Shown here: in pieces, positions 1-6,214 of the stretch
How positions within the stretch are numbered: the stretch's first letter is position 1
Layout: each line of letters begins with the position of its first letter
Source: JBBQSU01 sp038234815
GTDB taxonomy: Bacteria > Planctomycetota > Phycisphaerae > Tepidisphaerales > Tepidisphaeraceae
Reading direction: 5' to 3'
DNA: 6,879 nt
Assembly (NCBI GenBank): GCA_038234815.1
Contig: JBBQSU010000174.1
Span: 1-6,879, forward strand
The notes under the pieces: model-generated
Databases searched by the model: none
Seen by the model: only the letters and a program-made list of their open reading frames with translations
What the model was told of the DNA's origin: nothing
Program-made: the position numbers and the translations under genes

Positions 1-39
1 CGACATCACCTTCAAAACATCCCGCTCGCGACCGCTCAT
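1..39 (-). CDS. N-terminal fragment of an IS transposase (ISNCY-like), partial
   Basis: Thirteen codons from an ATG at 39-37 read MSGRERDVLKVMS and stay open to the window edge. This resembles the start of ISNCY-type transposases, which open with a short charged segment followed by a helix-turn-helix region ('...TQVEAARLL...' in relatives I recall). A GGAGAGAG stretch lies 11 nt upstream of the ATG. The fragment is too short to show the DDE catalytic domain, so the family is tentative; an IS21-type IstA is the alternative. Its position just inside an IS terminus supports its being the element's transposase. Confidence 0.5.
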   Translation of the reverse strand, partial: MSGRERDVLKVMS

Positions 40-63
40 GACAAATAAATCTCTCTCCATCCG

Positions 64-2352
64 CTATTTATAAAAAGCGGACATTTCTATTTGCGCAGAA
101 CCGGACATTTCTATTTGCGCATGACAGTTGGTCAAGGAGCCGTTGACAAGAAGCGTTCCGCCGTTGACCGTCGTGGCCCCGCCATAGCTGTACGTGCCGG
201 CGCTGCCAAGGGTCAGTGTCTTGCTGCCGGCCTTGGTCAGCGCTAGGTTTGCCCCGGTGATCTGACCACTATAGGTGCTGTCCACCGTGTCGCTGCTGAC
301 GGTGAATGTCTTGAGGCTCCCGCCGGTGTTGGTGATGACCGAAGTGTTGGCGAGATTGCCGACGATCGCGCCCACCTGCTGGTTGAAACCGTTCAGGTCG
401 AAGGTGCCGAGCGTATTGTCGGAATTGCCCAACTGCAGGCTGGTCGTAATGGGCAGAGCGTTGGTGGCACCGGCCTTGATGAAGTTCGTTCCGCCGTTGG
501 TCCCGGTGTAGCCCGTGTAGTCATTGGCGGTGCCAGCGATAATCATCGTCCCCGCGCCACGCTGGATTACATTCAGGTTACCGGTGAGCTTGTTGTTCAC
601 CGTGAGCGTGGCGGTCTGGTTGATGGTCATCGACGCTGTGGTGCCGCTGCCACCTGTGACGGTCCCGGTGCCCGCCAACCCGCCGATGGTGTCGGTCGTG
701 CCGTTGATGTCATACGTGCCGGCACCATTAACCGTAACAGTCGCCGTATCCGAGACTCGATTGTTCCCGGTTACCTTGAACGTTCCGCCGTTGACCGTCA
801 CGCTGGTGACCTTGCCAGTCCCCGAGTTCACATTGAGCACACCCTCATTAACGGTGGTCGTACCGAGCGAGTTTGTCGAAAGCCCGGTGAGGTTGAGCGT
901 TCCCGCACCGTTCTTCTGCAGCGGCACGCTGGCAGTGGAAGTCAGGTCACCACTGGCCGTGAGGTCGCCAAGAGTGACGAAATTGAACCCAGTGCCTGTG
1001 GCTGTCGTCCATTTGCCACCAACCGTAGGCGAGATGCTGGGTTCGACGAAAATATCGCCACTGGTGATCGTGACGACGCTGGCCCCTGTCATGGCAGCGC
1101 CGTTGGCGATGGTCAACGAATTGATCGTCTGCGTCGCCGAGGCCACGCTGCCGGTCAGGCGCACGTTCGCATTGGCAGCGAGCGTAGCGCTGTATTCGGC
1201 GGCCGTGTCGAGCAGACGAACGCCGTTGGCAGCGTCGTAGGTGACCAGTCCCGAGCCTACGCCAGCGATAGTCGTGGCGCCGATGGCATGTTTCAGAATC
1301 CCCACCGTCGAGGTACCCGCCGAACCGCTGCCGGTCAAGGTGGGGCTGGTGATGAACACCGATCCGACGCCCGCGCCCGGCGCGGAGCCCATGCTGGCGC
1401 CGCGGAAGAGGACTATACCCGTGGTGCTGGTGTTGGTATACCCGCCGAAGCTCAAGCTCGCCGTGTTACTCGCGTCGTTGGGGTCCACCGTGATCTTGGA
1501 CACTCTGGGCCCGGCGGCAGTGATTGCTCCGAATGACTCAGTGATGGCACCCTTGCCGATCAGCGCTCCGCCGTTCATGTTCACGGCCGCCTGTACGCGA
1601 TTGTTGTTCGTGTTCGTGCTGTTGTCGAGCGTCAGGACGCCGCCGGCGTCCAAGGTCAGCGTGGTGGCCGCGATGTTGCTGGCGGTGTCGGCCAGGGTGA
1701 CTGTGCCGAAAATGCCGAGATTGCCTATACCCGTCTTGTTGAACTGCGTCACGTTGGCGCCGATCGTGCCAACTTTAACGTACGCGGCGCCACCGGCGGC
1801 TGCCGTGCCCGTGCTGTTGATGCTGGCAACACTCAGTGGCGACCCGCCAACCCCGGTGGTGGCATTGTTGGTCAAAGTTACGTTGCCGGTTCCGGTGATC
1901 GCACCATTGAGGGTCAACGAGCCGCCAGAGTCGGAGACCTCAGTAACCACCAGATCGCTGTTAACCACCAGATTCGGGTTGACAACCAGCGCTCCGCGGG
2001 ATCCCTGACTAATCGTGGCGTTGCCGGTGGCTACCTGAAGTGTTAGGGTATCCGCCGATCCGTTATTGATCGTCCATCTCGGCCGGTTCGTGTTCGTGAG
2101 TGTTCCAAGTGTGATTCCAGTTACATCCAGCGTGACGCCGGCGTCGCTAGCCGAATCGCTGTATTGTGCGACCGCACCAATTGCATTGGGGTAGGCGCCG
2201 TTCCATCCAGTGGCCGAGGTGTTGCTCCAATTGCCAAAACTGCCGGGACGCCAGGTCGCGCCAAATGCACCCTGGCCCAGCGCCGCCAATGAAGCACCTG
2301 CCACCGCCAGCGTCAACATCTGCTTCCGATTTCTTGCATTTTTCGTAACCAT
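64..2352 (-). CDS. Exported autotransporter-associated beta-strand-repeat protein, 3' end replaced by an IS
   Basis: The product is 762 residues, of which 1-742 are native. Residues 1-32 form a signal peptide: a basic N-region (KNARNRK), a hydrophobic core LTLAVAGASLAALG and a cleavage region near AFGA-TW. The mature part is rich in Gly, Thr, Asn, Ala and Val with almost no Cys, as expected of a beta-helix. It contains at least three copies of the autotransporter-associated beta-strand repeat (PF12951/TIGR02601 type, 'GaGtLtL...tttvn.GtL.vn') at about 478-515, 596-630 and 705-742. Relatives in planctomycetes and verrucomicrobia usually continue to a PEP-CTERM or other anchor. Here the native sequence stops after Asn742 and the last 20 residues are encoded by the IS end, including AQIEMS twice. 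The start has a strong Shine-Dalgarno sequence. It lies 67 bp downstream of the regulator on the same strand, so cotranscription is possible. Its role is inferred to be surface or extracellular; no enzyme domain is visible. Confidence 0.85.
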   Translation of the reverse strand: MVTKNARNRKQMLTLAVAGASLAALGQGAFGATWRPGSFGNWSNTSATGWNGAYPNAIGAVAQYSDSASDAGVTLDVTGITLGTLTNTNRPRWTINNGSADTLTLQVATGNATISQGSRGALVVNPNLVVNSDLVVTEVSDSGGSLTLNGAITGTGNVTLTNNATTGVGGSPLSVASINSTGTAAAGGAAYVKVGTIGANVTQFNKTGIGNLGIFGTVTLADTASNIAATTLTLDAGGVLTLDNSTNTNNNRVQAAVNMNGGALIGKGAITESFGAITAAGPRVSKITVDPNDASNTASLSFGGYTNTSTTGIVLFRGASMGSAPGAGVGSVFITSPTLTGSGSAGTSTVGILKHAIGATTIAGVGSGLVTYDAANGVRLLDTAAEYSATLAANANVRLTGSVASATQTINSLTIANGAAMTGASVVTITSGDIFVEPSISPTVGGKWTTATGTGFNFVTLGDLTASGDLTSTASVPLQKNGAGTLNLTGLSTNSLGTTTVNEGVLNVNSGTGKVTSVTVNGGTFKVTGNNRVSDTATVTVNGAGTYDINGTTDTIGGLAGTGTVTGGSGTTASMTINQTATLTVNNKLTGNLNVIQRGAGTMIIAGTANDYTGYTGTNGGTNFIKAGATNALPITTSLQLGNSDNTLGTFDLNGFNQQVGAIVGNLANTSVITNTGGSLKTFTVSSDTVDSTYSGQITGANLALTKAGSKTLTLGSAGTYSYGGATTVNGGTLLVNGSLTNCHAQIEMSGSAQIEMSAFYK
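78..121 (-). repeat. Two exact 20-bp subterminal repeats of the left IS
   Basis: The sequence cggacatttctatttgcgca occurs at 78-97 and again, identically, at 102-121, giving a 24-bp period. Both lie just inside the inferred IS terminus at 126. Tandem subterminal repeats of this type are usual transposase-binding sites in IS21/ISNCY-like elements. Read through by the interrupted gene they give the peptide AQIEMS twice. Confidence 0.85.
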
Positions 2353-2357
2353 AACGA

Positions 2358-2364
2358 TCCTCCT
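2358..2364 (-). promoter_or_regulatory. Shine-Dalgarno site of the beta-strand-repeat gene
   Basis: On the minus strand AGGAGGA lies 5 nt upstream of the ATG at 2352-2350. It is a near-perfect anti-16S match and fixes this start. The following codons encode a good signal peptide, which agrees. Confidence 0.85.
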
Positions 2365-2419
2365 AAGGAGTTAGATTTGTCTCACCACTGCGCAGGGCGA
2401 CCGACAAGGACGCCCGAAT

Positions 2420-3589
2420 TTAGTCCTCTTTAACAACAACCAGCTTCGGTTCTAGCAAGCGGCAGGTCGGTGCTTCCGACAGTTCGCCGTTGATTCTTGC
2501 CATCAGCAACTTCACCATTTCGTGACCGATCAATGGGTTCTGCTTATCGATCGTGACCGCAGGCACCTGCTTTTCCCATTGGCGGCCCTCGGCGCCTTTC
2601 CAGTAATTGTCGTACCCGGCGATCAGCAGATCGCGACCCGGAACCCTGCCCAGCAGCCGGCAGGCGGCAGCGGCGATGTAGGCGCTCTGGTCTGTAACAC
2701 ACATCAGGGCATCGACCGGTTCGGGGCCATTGAGGTGTTCAAGAAGGTGTCCGGCATACAGCCGGGCCAGATTTTCAAAGCACCGCTGCGTTCCGTCGAT
2801 CGGGGGTTCGATCGGACGGATCGGCGCGATGATCGGAAGTGCCAATTCACGGCAAACCGCTTCATGCCCGAGGTCGCGGGCTTCGAGCCAGGCGGGCAGG
2901 GGTTCAGAAATAGCCCACACACGGAGGACGCGCCGACGCCCTTGAGCCTGTAGCCAGCGCGTCAGCAATCCGGCGCCGGCGGCGTGATCGGAAGCGACCC
3001 GGTCAAACCGTCGCAATGGTTCTGCATCCCCATACACGACCGCTCGAACGCCCGCATCAACGAGGGCCGCCAAGACCTGCTGGCCCTCGGCGGATTCGAG
3101 GGCCCGGCGACTGAAGAGAACGCCCAGCGGGGGATCATCAATCAGCCGTTTCAGTCCTTCATTCACCAACGTTGCGGGAAACAAGGCCAATCCGTGGAGG
3201 CCGTTGAGGCGAATGGCTTCCATGGCCCCGGACTCGATGTGACGCTCCCAGCTGGCTTTTTCCACTTGGGAGATAGGCTCGATCGGCACGGTCGTCAGAA
3301 CCGCGATCGCGTGTTGCATGATTGTGTTTCGTTTTGAGACATCCGCGGGGTGCGCATCAGCCACGACCCGACGCGAGCCGACCACCCGAATGATGCCTTC
3401 GTTTTGCAGATCTCGCACCGCCGCGCTAAGGGTTGGACGTGAAATGCCCAGCCGGTCGGCCATTGCCTGCTCGCTGGGCAGTCTCTCCCCGCGGCGCAGA
3501 ACGCCTTCGGCGATCCACCCGCGCAGGCTGCTGACGGCCCGCTCCCGAGGACGTTTAATGATGGGGTTAGAAATGGTGCCTTGTGACAT
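2420..3589 (-). CDS. GntR-type regulator with LacI/GalR-type sugar-sensor domain
   Basis: This 389-residue protein is a transcription factor built like Bacillus AraR: an N-terminal GntR winged helix-turn-helix joined to a C-terminal periplasmic-binding-protein-like effector domain. The winged helix spans about 16-78, with the family signature LPSEQAMADRLGISRPTLS at 37-55 and a wing ending near GSRRVV at 71-76. The sensor domain runs from about 94 to 388. Recognisable LacI-family blocks are VASDHAAGAGLLTRWLQAQG (198-217), ALMCVTDQSAYIAAA (294-308), LLIAGYDNYW (321-330, with Asp327 where LacI proteins contact ligand) and the closing VPAVTIDKQNPLIGHEM (342-358). The ligand is probably a sugar or oligosaccharide, but it cannot be named. 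It reads first in a minus-strand pair with the beta-strand-repeat gene and is divergent from the lyase-like gene, so it probably controls both and itself. Domain call is firm; target genes are inference. Confidence 0.9.
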   Translation of the reverse strand: MSQGTISNPIIKRPRERAVSSLRGWIAEGVLRRGERLPSEQAMADRLGISRPTLSAAVRDLQNEGIIRVVGSRRVVADAHPADVSKRNTIMQHAIAVLTTVPIEPISQVEKASWERHIESGAMEAIRLNGLHGLALFPATLVNEGLKRLIDDPPLGVLFSRRALESAEGQQVLAALVDAGVRAVVYGDAEPLRRFDRVASDHAAGAGLLTRWLQAQGRRRVLRVWAISEPLPAWLEARDLGHEAVCRELALPIIAPIRPIEPPIDGTQRCFENLARLYAGHLLEHLNGPEPVDALMCVTDQSAYIAAAACRLLGRVPGRDLLIAGYDNYWKGAEGRQWEKQVPAVTIDKQNPLIGHEMVKLLMARINGELSEAPTCRLLEPKLVVVKED

Positions 3590-3602
3590 TTTTCAAACGA
3601 CC

Positions 3603-3620
3603 TTACAAATAATTTACAAC
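3603..3620 (+). promoter_or_regulatory. Candidate operator, TTACAA direct-repeat site 1
   Basis: The sequence TTACAAATAATTTACAAC contains TTACAA twice with starts 11 bp apart, about one helical turn. It overlaps the -10 box of the regulator promoter, where a bound repressor would block transcription. A related site (14 of 18 positions identical, same orientation and spacing) lies at 3754-3771 next to the divergent gene. Binding by the GntR/LacI protein is inference. The region is AT-rich, so some chance similarity must be allowed for. Confidence 0.4.
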
Positions 3621-3639
3621 ACAAAACTGTTTCTGTCAA
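3611..3639 (-). promoter_or_regulatory. Sigma70-type promoter of the regulator gene
   Basis: On the minus strand a perfect -35 box TTGACA (complement of 3634-3639) is followed after exactly 17 bp by TAAATT (complement of 3611-3616), a 4/6 match to TATAAT. Transcription would begin near 3604, giving a leader of only about 15 nt before the ATG at 3589. A modest AAGG at 3604-3601 could serve as ribosome-binding site. The short leader is the main doubt. Confidence 0.55.
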
Positions 3640-3651
3640 ATAAAAACCTTT

Positions 3652-3683
3652 GGACCTTCGTAAGGAGCACCATAACAAGGTCC
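3652..3683. promoter_or_regulatory. Inverted repeat GGACCTT / AAGGTCC in the divergent region
   Basis: GGACCTT at 3652-3658 and its exact complement AAGGTCC at 3677-3683 are separated by 18 bp. Within it a second, shifted pair, TAAGGA (3661-3666) and TCCTTA (3681-3686), also matches. It lies just upstream of the regulator's -35 box, in otherwise very AT-rich DNA. It could be a second operator or activator site for the divergent pair. GntR operators are usually shorter-spaced palindromes, so the assignment is weak. Confidence 0.35.
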
Positions 3684-3748
3684 TTAAATCAATTATCTTA
3701 TTATTATTAAATGACTTATGTCAAACGAATGATTTTATGATGAAAATA

Positions 3749-3781
3749 TATATTTACAAGTTTCTTACAACTTTCTACAGT
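3749..3781 (+). promoter_or_regulatory. Tentative promoter region of the lyase-like gene
   Basis: Two readings are possible. TTTACA (3753-3758) and TACAGT (3776-3781) are 17 bp apart, but this would start the mRNA almost at the ribosome-binding site. TATATT (3749-3754) makes a good -10 box with a more normal leader but has no clear -35; TATGAT at 3736-3741 is a further -10 candidate. A promoter is expected here because the gene is divergent, but I cannot choose between these. Confidence 0.25.
3754..3771 (+). promoter_or_regulatory. Candidate operator, TTACAA direct-repeat site 2
   Basis: TTACAAGTTTCTTACAAC repeats TTACAA at 11-bp spacing, like the site at 3603-3620. It ends 31 bp before the ATG of the lyase-like gene and overlaps possible promoter elements of that gene, a repressor-like position. 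Confidence 0.4.
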
Positions 3782-3788
3782 GCGGACT

Positions 3789-3793
3789 AGGAA
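3789..3793 (+). promoter_or_regulatory. Ribosome-binding site of the lyase-like gene
   Basis: AGGAA lies 9 nt upstream of the ATG at 3803. This supports 3803 over the in-frame ATG at 3815, which has no comparable site. Confidence 0.55.
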
Positions 3794-3802
3794 ATCTGAA
3801 AT

Positions 3803-5527
3803 ATGGCCACAATAATGACCGTTAAAGTGATCCATGCCCCACTTGGCAAGCCTGAAGCCGGAAAAATCCGGGTGCCCGAACACGCCCAAATGGCCGGGGC
3901 TTGGTCCAACTGGCTTGAGCACTTGCTGCCTCAACAATCGCTCAGCGGCACGTTGGCCGGTGGGTTTGCCGACCCGCACACCGGTCACTATGACGGACGA
4001 CACAACGCTTTCCTTCTCGCCAGGTTGATCGCCGCCTGGACGTGGCGCCACGAACTTGATGTGGCACCAGCCCGCCTTGAGAATGCGATCCGGCCACTCT
4101 TTCAGTTCGTACAGAGCCGGCAGCACCCGGATGGTCGCCTTGAATCCAATGGCGTGTACTCAGGAAACGAGATGGGCTTTGCCTTGCCCGGCCTCGCCGA
4201 AGCATGCAAGCGCATCGGGCTTGAGCCGGGTGCGGAAATCCATGACCTCTACTCGCCCTTGCTTGAATTGATTCGCCGGGGTGCTCATGCGGTCCTTGCC
4301 GCCGAGGCCCATACCGCCAACCACCGCTGGGCCGCAGCGTGTGCCCCCCTCGCGGCCGTTCATGCTATTGCGCCGGACGAGCGCTACCTGTCAAAGATTG
4401 AATTCTATCTCCGGGACGGCATCGACTGCTGCCCCGACGGATGCTGGTATCTCGAGCGCAGCCCCGGGTATTCGATGGTTGCCAATCACGGTTTGATCAT
4501 TATGGCGGACAAGCTCGGCAGGCCGGAGTTGCTGCAGCACGTCGTTAGAAACCTTCAGTTCATGGTCGATTTTATCCAACCGAACGGGGAGGCCGACGCC
4601 AGCTTCAGTCACCGACAAGACCGGGGCGTGAATGATGCCCCCCCGTGTACCTGGGGCGTGGCGCGGCGCATGGCGCTGCTGACCGGCGATGGACGATTCA
4701 CTACCCTGGCCAACAACGCCTGGCACCGCTTGCCTGGCGCGACATCCGAACTGATGCCCTCGATTTTCCAACTGGATAACCATCCCCAACCCATGCCGGA
4801 ATCGGAACCGCTGCCGCAGCACGTCGATCGGATCATCCCCAGCATCCACGTCGCCCGTCGCCGCGATCAGGACACCGCCCTGACACTATCGGCCGACCCC
4901 GGCGGTCATCATTTCGACTCCGTGCTTGACCAGTGGGGCGGACCGCGCCGCAGCGACGACTTTTTCCATCTCCACTATCGTGACCTTGTCCTGCAAAGCC
5001 TGCGACTGGGTGTCGCATCGATGGGTACCATTCAGCCGTCCCAGTTGCGCCATTCCTCCGCAACGCGCTTCCTGCTCTCAGGGCATGTGGACGCATGGAC
5101 CCACACGCTATTGTTCCGTCCGGACCACCCCGAAGTTCGAATGGCCTGGGATCTCAACTACGAGGTGACTGTCGATTACTCCCCTGAAGTGATCAACGTT
5201 CGACTGCGCTGCGAAACGCCCCACGCCACCATGGCCAGCCTTTGCCTTTTTTTCCGACCCGCCGTTACATGCAAAGAGGGCGACGCGACGATTCCGCTCC
5301 AGGCAGGCAAGATCTCCGAGCTAACGGGCGATTCGCCCGTATGCCTTCAGACCTCCCGGGCCATCCTGAGAATTGAGGGCCTTCCGAAGTCCGCGCATTC
5401 GATCCCCCAACTCTCGCGAAACAACATCCCCAGCGCCCTGGCCCACCGTTGCGCCATGTTGCACCTGGGACTGAGTATGCCCGTCGATCTAAACCTGGCA
5501 TTTCACCTCGGCGGCCTCAACTCCTGA
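3803..5527 (+). CDS. Putative cytoplasmic heparinase II/III-like (alpha/alpha)6-toroid glycan lyase
   Basis: The 574-residue product has no signal peptide or membrane segment, so it is predicted cytoplasmic. Residues from about 50 to 310 are helical with toroid-like motifs: GGFADPHTGHYDGRHNAF (53-70), HPDGR (108-112), ANHRWAAACAPLAAVHAI (172-189) and ERSPGYSMVANHG (218-230). The C-terminal half from about 345 looks like a beta-sandwich. The order Asn173-His174, then Tyr223 about 49 residues later, then HH at 369-370 about 195 residues after the first His resembles the Asn-His/Tyr/His catalytic layout of PL17, PL15 and PL21 (heparinase II) lyases. That is an inference from spacing, not an alignment. 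The likely substrate is an imported acidic or modified oligosaccharide. A glycoside hydrolase or a non-catalytic relative is possible. Divergence from a sugar-sensing regulator supports a role in glycan use. The reading frame is intact. Confidence 0.5.
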   Translation: MATIMTVKVIHAPLGKPEAGKIRVPEHAQMAGAWSNWLEHLLPQQSLSGTLAGGFADPHTGHYDGRHNAFLLARLIAAWTWRHELDVAPARLENAIRPLFQFVQSRQHPDGRLESNGVYSGNEMGFALPGLAEACKRIGLEPGAEIHDLYSPLLELIRRGAHAVLAAEAHTANHRWAAACAPLAAVHAIAPDERYLSKIEFYLRDGIDCCPDGCWYLERSPGYSMVANHGLIIMADKLGRPELLQHVVRNLQFMVDFIQPNGEADASFSHRQDRGVNDAPPCTWGVARRMALLTGDGRFTTLANNAWHRLPGATSELMPSIFQLDNHPQPMPESEPLPQHVDRIIPSIHVARRRDQDTALTLSADPGGHHFDSVLDQWGGPRRSDDFFHLHYRDLVLQSLRLGVASMGTIQPSQLRHSSATRFLLSGHVDAWTHTLLFRPDHPEVRMAWDLNYEVTVDYSPEVINVRLRCETPHATMASLCLFFRPAVTCKEGDATIPLQAGKISELTGDSPVCLQTSRAILRIEGLPKSAHSIPQLSRNNIPSALAHRCAMLHLGLSMPVDLNLAFHLGGLNS

Positions 5528-5732
5528 CACTTGTGATGACCGATCCCAATTTCCCCGGTAATCGCCACAACGTTATGCCCCGCTAGGTTCGGCCACGAGC
5601 CATAAAAATTACTGTCGGACATAAGCGGGTCATTGTTTATTACGTCCATATCTCCATCTTATTCGTCGTCCCTGATGGTTCTTTTTTGCGGGTCTGGTGC
5701 ATATTCTGTCTTGTAAGCGCTCCCTCCAACTG

Positions 5733-5754
5733 CGGACCCATGGCGAGGGGTCCG
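5733..5754 (+). terminator. GC-rich hairpin, possible transcription terminator
   Basis: CGGACCC (5733-5739) and GGGTCCG (5748-5754) pair perfectly around an 8-nt loop. A short TTTT follows only after a GC-rich gap (5764-5767), so it is not a classical intrinsic terminator. It lies about 205 bp after the stop of the lyase-like gene. Confidence 0.25.
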
Positions 5755-5846
5755 GGGGGCGCGTTTTCTCCGTCTGCCTTTGCTTACCTGCCCCTGTCTG
5801 CATTTATGAGGGGTCGATTTCTAGGATTTTACCCAGTTTGCCAAAG

Positions 5847-5878
5847 TGGCGCGCAAATTGGCACCATTTTGCGCACCA
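5847..5878. repeat. 32-bp imperfect palindrome beside the IS3 terminus
   Basis: The arms 5847-5861 and 5864-5878 match at 13 of 15 positions around a CA centre. The cores are GCGCAAA and TTTGCGC. It ends 8 bp before the inferred IS3 left end at 5887. It may be a REP-like or terminator-like target for the IS, a protein-binding dyad, or a remnant of another element. Confidence 0.6.
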
Positions 5879-5886
5879 TCATTTTC

Positions 5887-5911
5887 TGTCCTGCCCCCCT
5901 AAAATGTCTCC
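5887..5911 (+). repeat. Left terminal inverted repeat of the IS3-family element
   Basis: The end starts TGTCCTGCCCCCCTAAAATG, with the TG dinucleotide and C-run usual for IS407-like termini. No matching right repeat is in the window, so its exact length is estimated. A short palindrome, CTCCA-gtt-TGGAG, sits at 5908-5920, and a -10-like TATAGAAT follows at 5921. Confidence 0.6.
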
Positions 5912-5950
5912 AGTTTGGAGTATAGAATCGCGGCCTATGAAAGGGTCGTG

Positions 5951-6214
5951 ATGAAGAAGCGATTTACGGAAGAACAGATTGTTGGGATTCTCAATGAAGG
6001 CCAGCGTGGCGAGAAGACCGTGGAGCAGATTTGCCGATCCTCGGGGGTGTCTTCGCCGACGTACTACGCTTGGAAACGCAAGTACGGTTCGATGAGCGAG
6101 CCGGATGTGAAGCGATTGCGTGAGTTGGAGAAGGAGAACGGGCGTCTGAAGAGGTTGCTGGCCGAGCGGGAGCTGGCGACGGACGTGATGAAGGAGTTTC
6201 TCGAAAAAAAGTGA
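5951..6214 (+). CDS. IS3-family transposase OrfA
   Basis: The 87-residue OrfA binds the IS ends and is normally fused to OrfB by ribosomal frameshifting. Residues 1-41 form the HTH_Tnp_1 domain (FTEEQIVGILNEG, then the recognition region QICRSSGVSSPTYYAWKRKYG). Residues about 50-84 form a leucine-zipper coiled coil, VKRLRELEKENGRLKRLLAE. I choose the ATG at 5951 because AAAGGG lies just upstream at 5940-5945 and because family members start with MKKRFTEEQ. An in-frame ATG at 5915 would add 12 residues not found in the family. The gene is intact, but its partner OrfB is not. Confidence 0.93.
   Translation: MKKRFTEEQIVGILNEGQRGEKTVEQICRSSGVSSPTYYAWKRKYGSMSEPDVKRLRELEKENGRLKRLLAERELATDVMKEFLEKK
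6205..6211 (+). promoter_or_regulatory. Slippery heptamer for programmed -1 frameshift
   Basis: A AAA AAG is placed in the OrfA reading frame directly before its TGA stop at 6212-6214. Slippage by -1 passes the ribosome into the OrfB frame (GTG 6211, ATG 6214). This is the standard IS3-family device for making OrfAB. Confidence 0.85.

Larger units (their letters stand above)
1..126 (-). mobile_element. End of an insertion sequence, running off the left edge
   Basis: This is the terminal part of an IS whose body lies left of the window. Read on the minus strand it starts TGTCA at 126, carries two identical 20-bp subterminal repeats, then a purine-rich ribosome-binding region (complement of 51-58) and the start of an ORF at 39. 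The 126/127 boundary is supported because the beta-strand protein read from the right stops making sense exactly there: codon 124-126 (Cys) begins the IS-encoded tail. A TG terminus and multiple subterminal repeats fit ISNCY-like or IS21-like elements. The family assignment is inference from the short transposase start. The target duplication cannot be seen because the other end is outside the window. Confidence 0.75.
5528..5886. other. Gene-free stretch between the lyase-like gene and the IS3 element
   Basis: I find no convincing gene in these 359 bp. The overlapping ORFs here lack a plausible ribosome-binding site and have Pro/Cys-rich translations without domain features. The stretch holds a small hairpin at 5586-5601 (6 bp, one wobble pair), not followed by a T-run; a T-run at 5684-5689 without a clear stem; a GC-rich hairpin at 5733-5754; and a 32-bp dyad at 5847-5878. 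Confidence 0.6.

Noticed and set aside
524..2008. Two long plus-strand ORFs (238 and 255 residues) opposite the beta-strand-repeat gene
   Set aside because: They are back to back, Val/Pro/Ala-rich and lack domains or ribosome-binding sites. They arise because the repetitive GC-rich gene on the minus strand has few complementary stop codons.
2360..2370. Short palindrome CTCCT-a-AGGAG before the beta-strand-repeat gene
   Set aside because: It is explained by the Shine-Dalgarno sequence next to a chance complement; 5-bp arms with a 1-bp centre cannot form a useful hairpin.
2522..3337. Plus-strand ORFs inside the regulator gene
   Set aside because: The minus-strand frame has clear GntR and LacI domain motifs over its whole length; the opposite frames show no recognisable protein.
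3716..4126. Minus-strand ORF of 136 residues over the lyase-like start and control region
   Set aside because: Antisense to a well-supported gene, no ribosome-binding site, and a low-complexity translation running into AT-rich intergenic DNA.
4391..5501. Minus-strand ORFs opposite the lyase-like gene
   Set aside because: Shadow frames of an intact sense gene; Arg/Gly-rich translations without motifs.
5686..5951. Overlapping ORFs of 79 and 84 residues before the IS3 element
   Set aside because: Both cross the IS terminus and, lacking ribosome-binding sites, overlap each other in different frames. Translations look like random GC-rich sequence.
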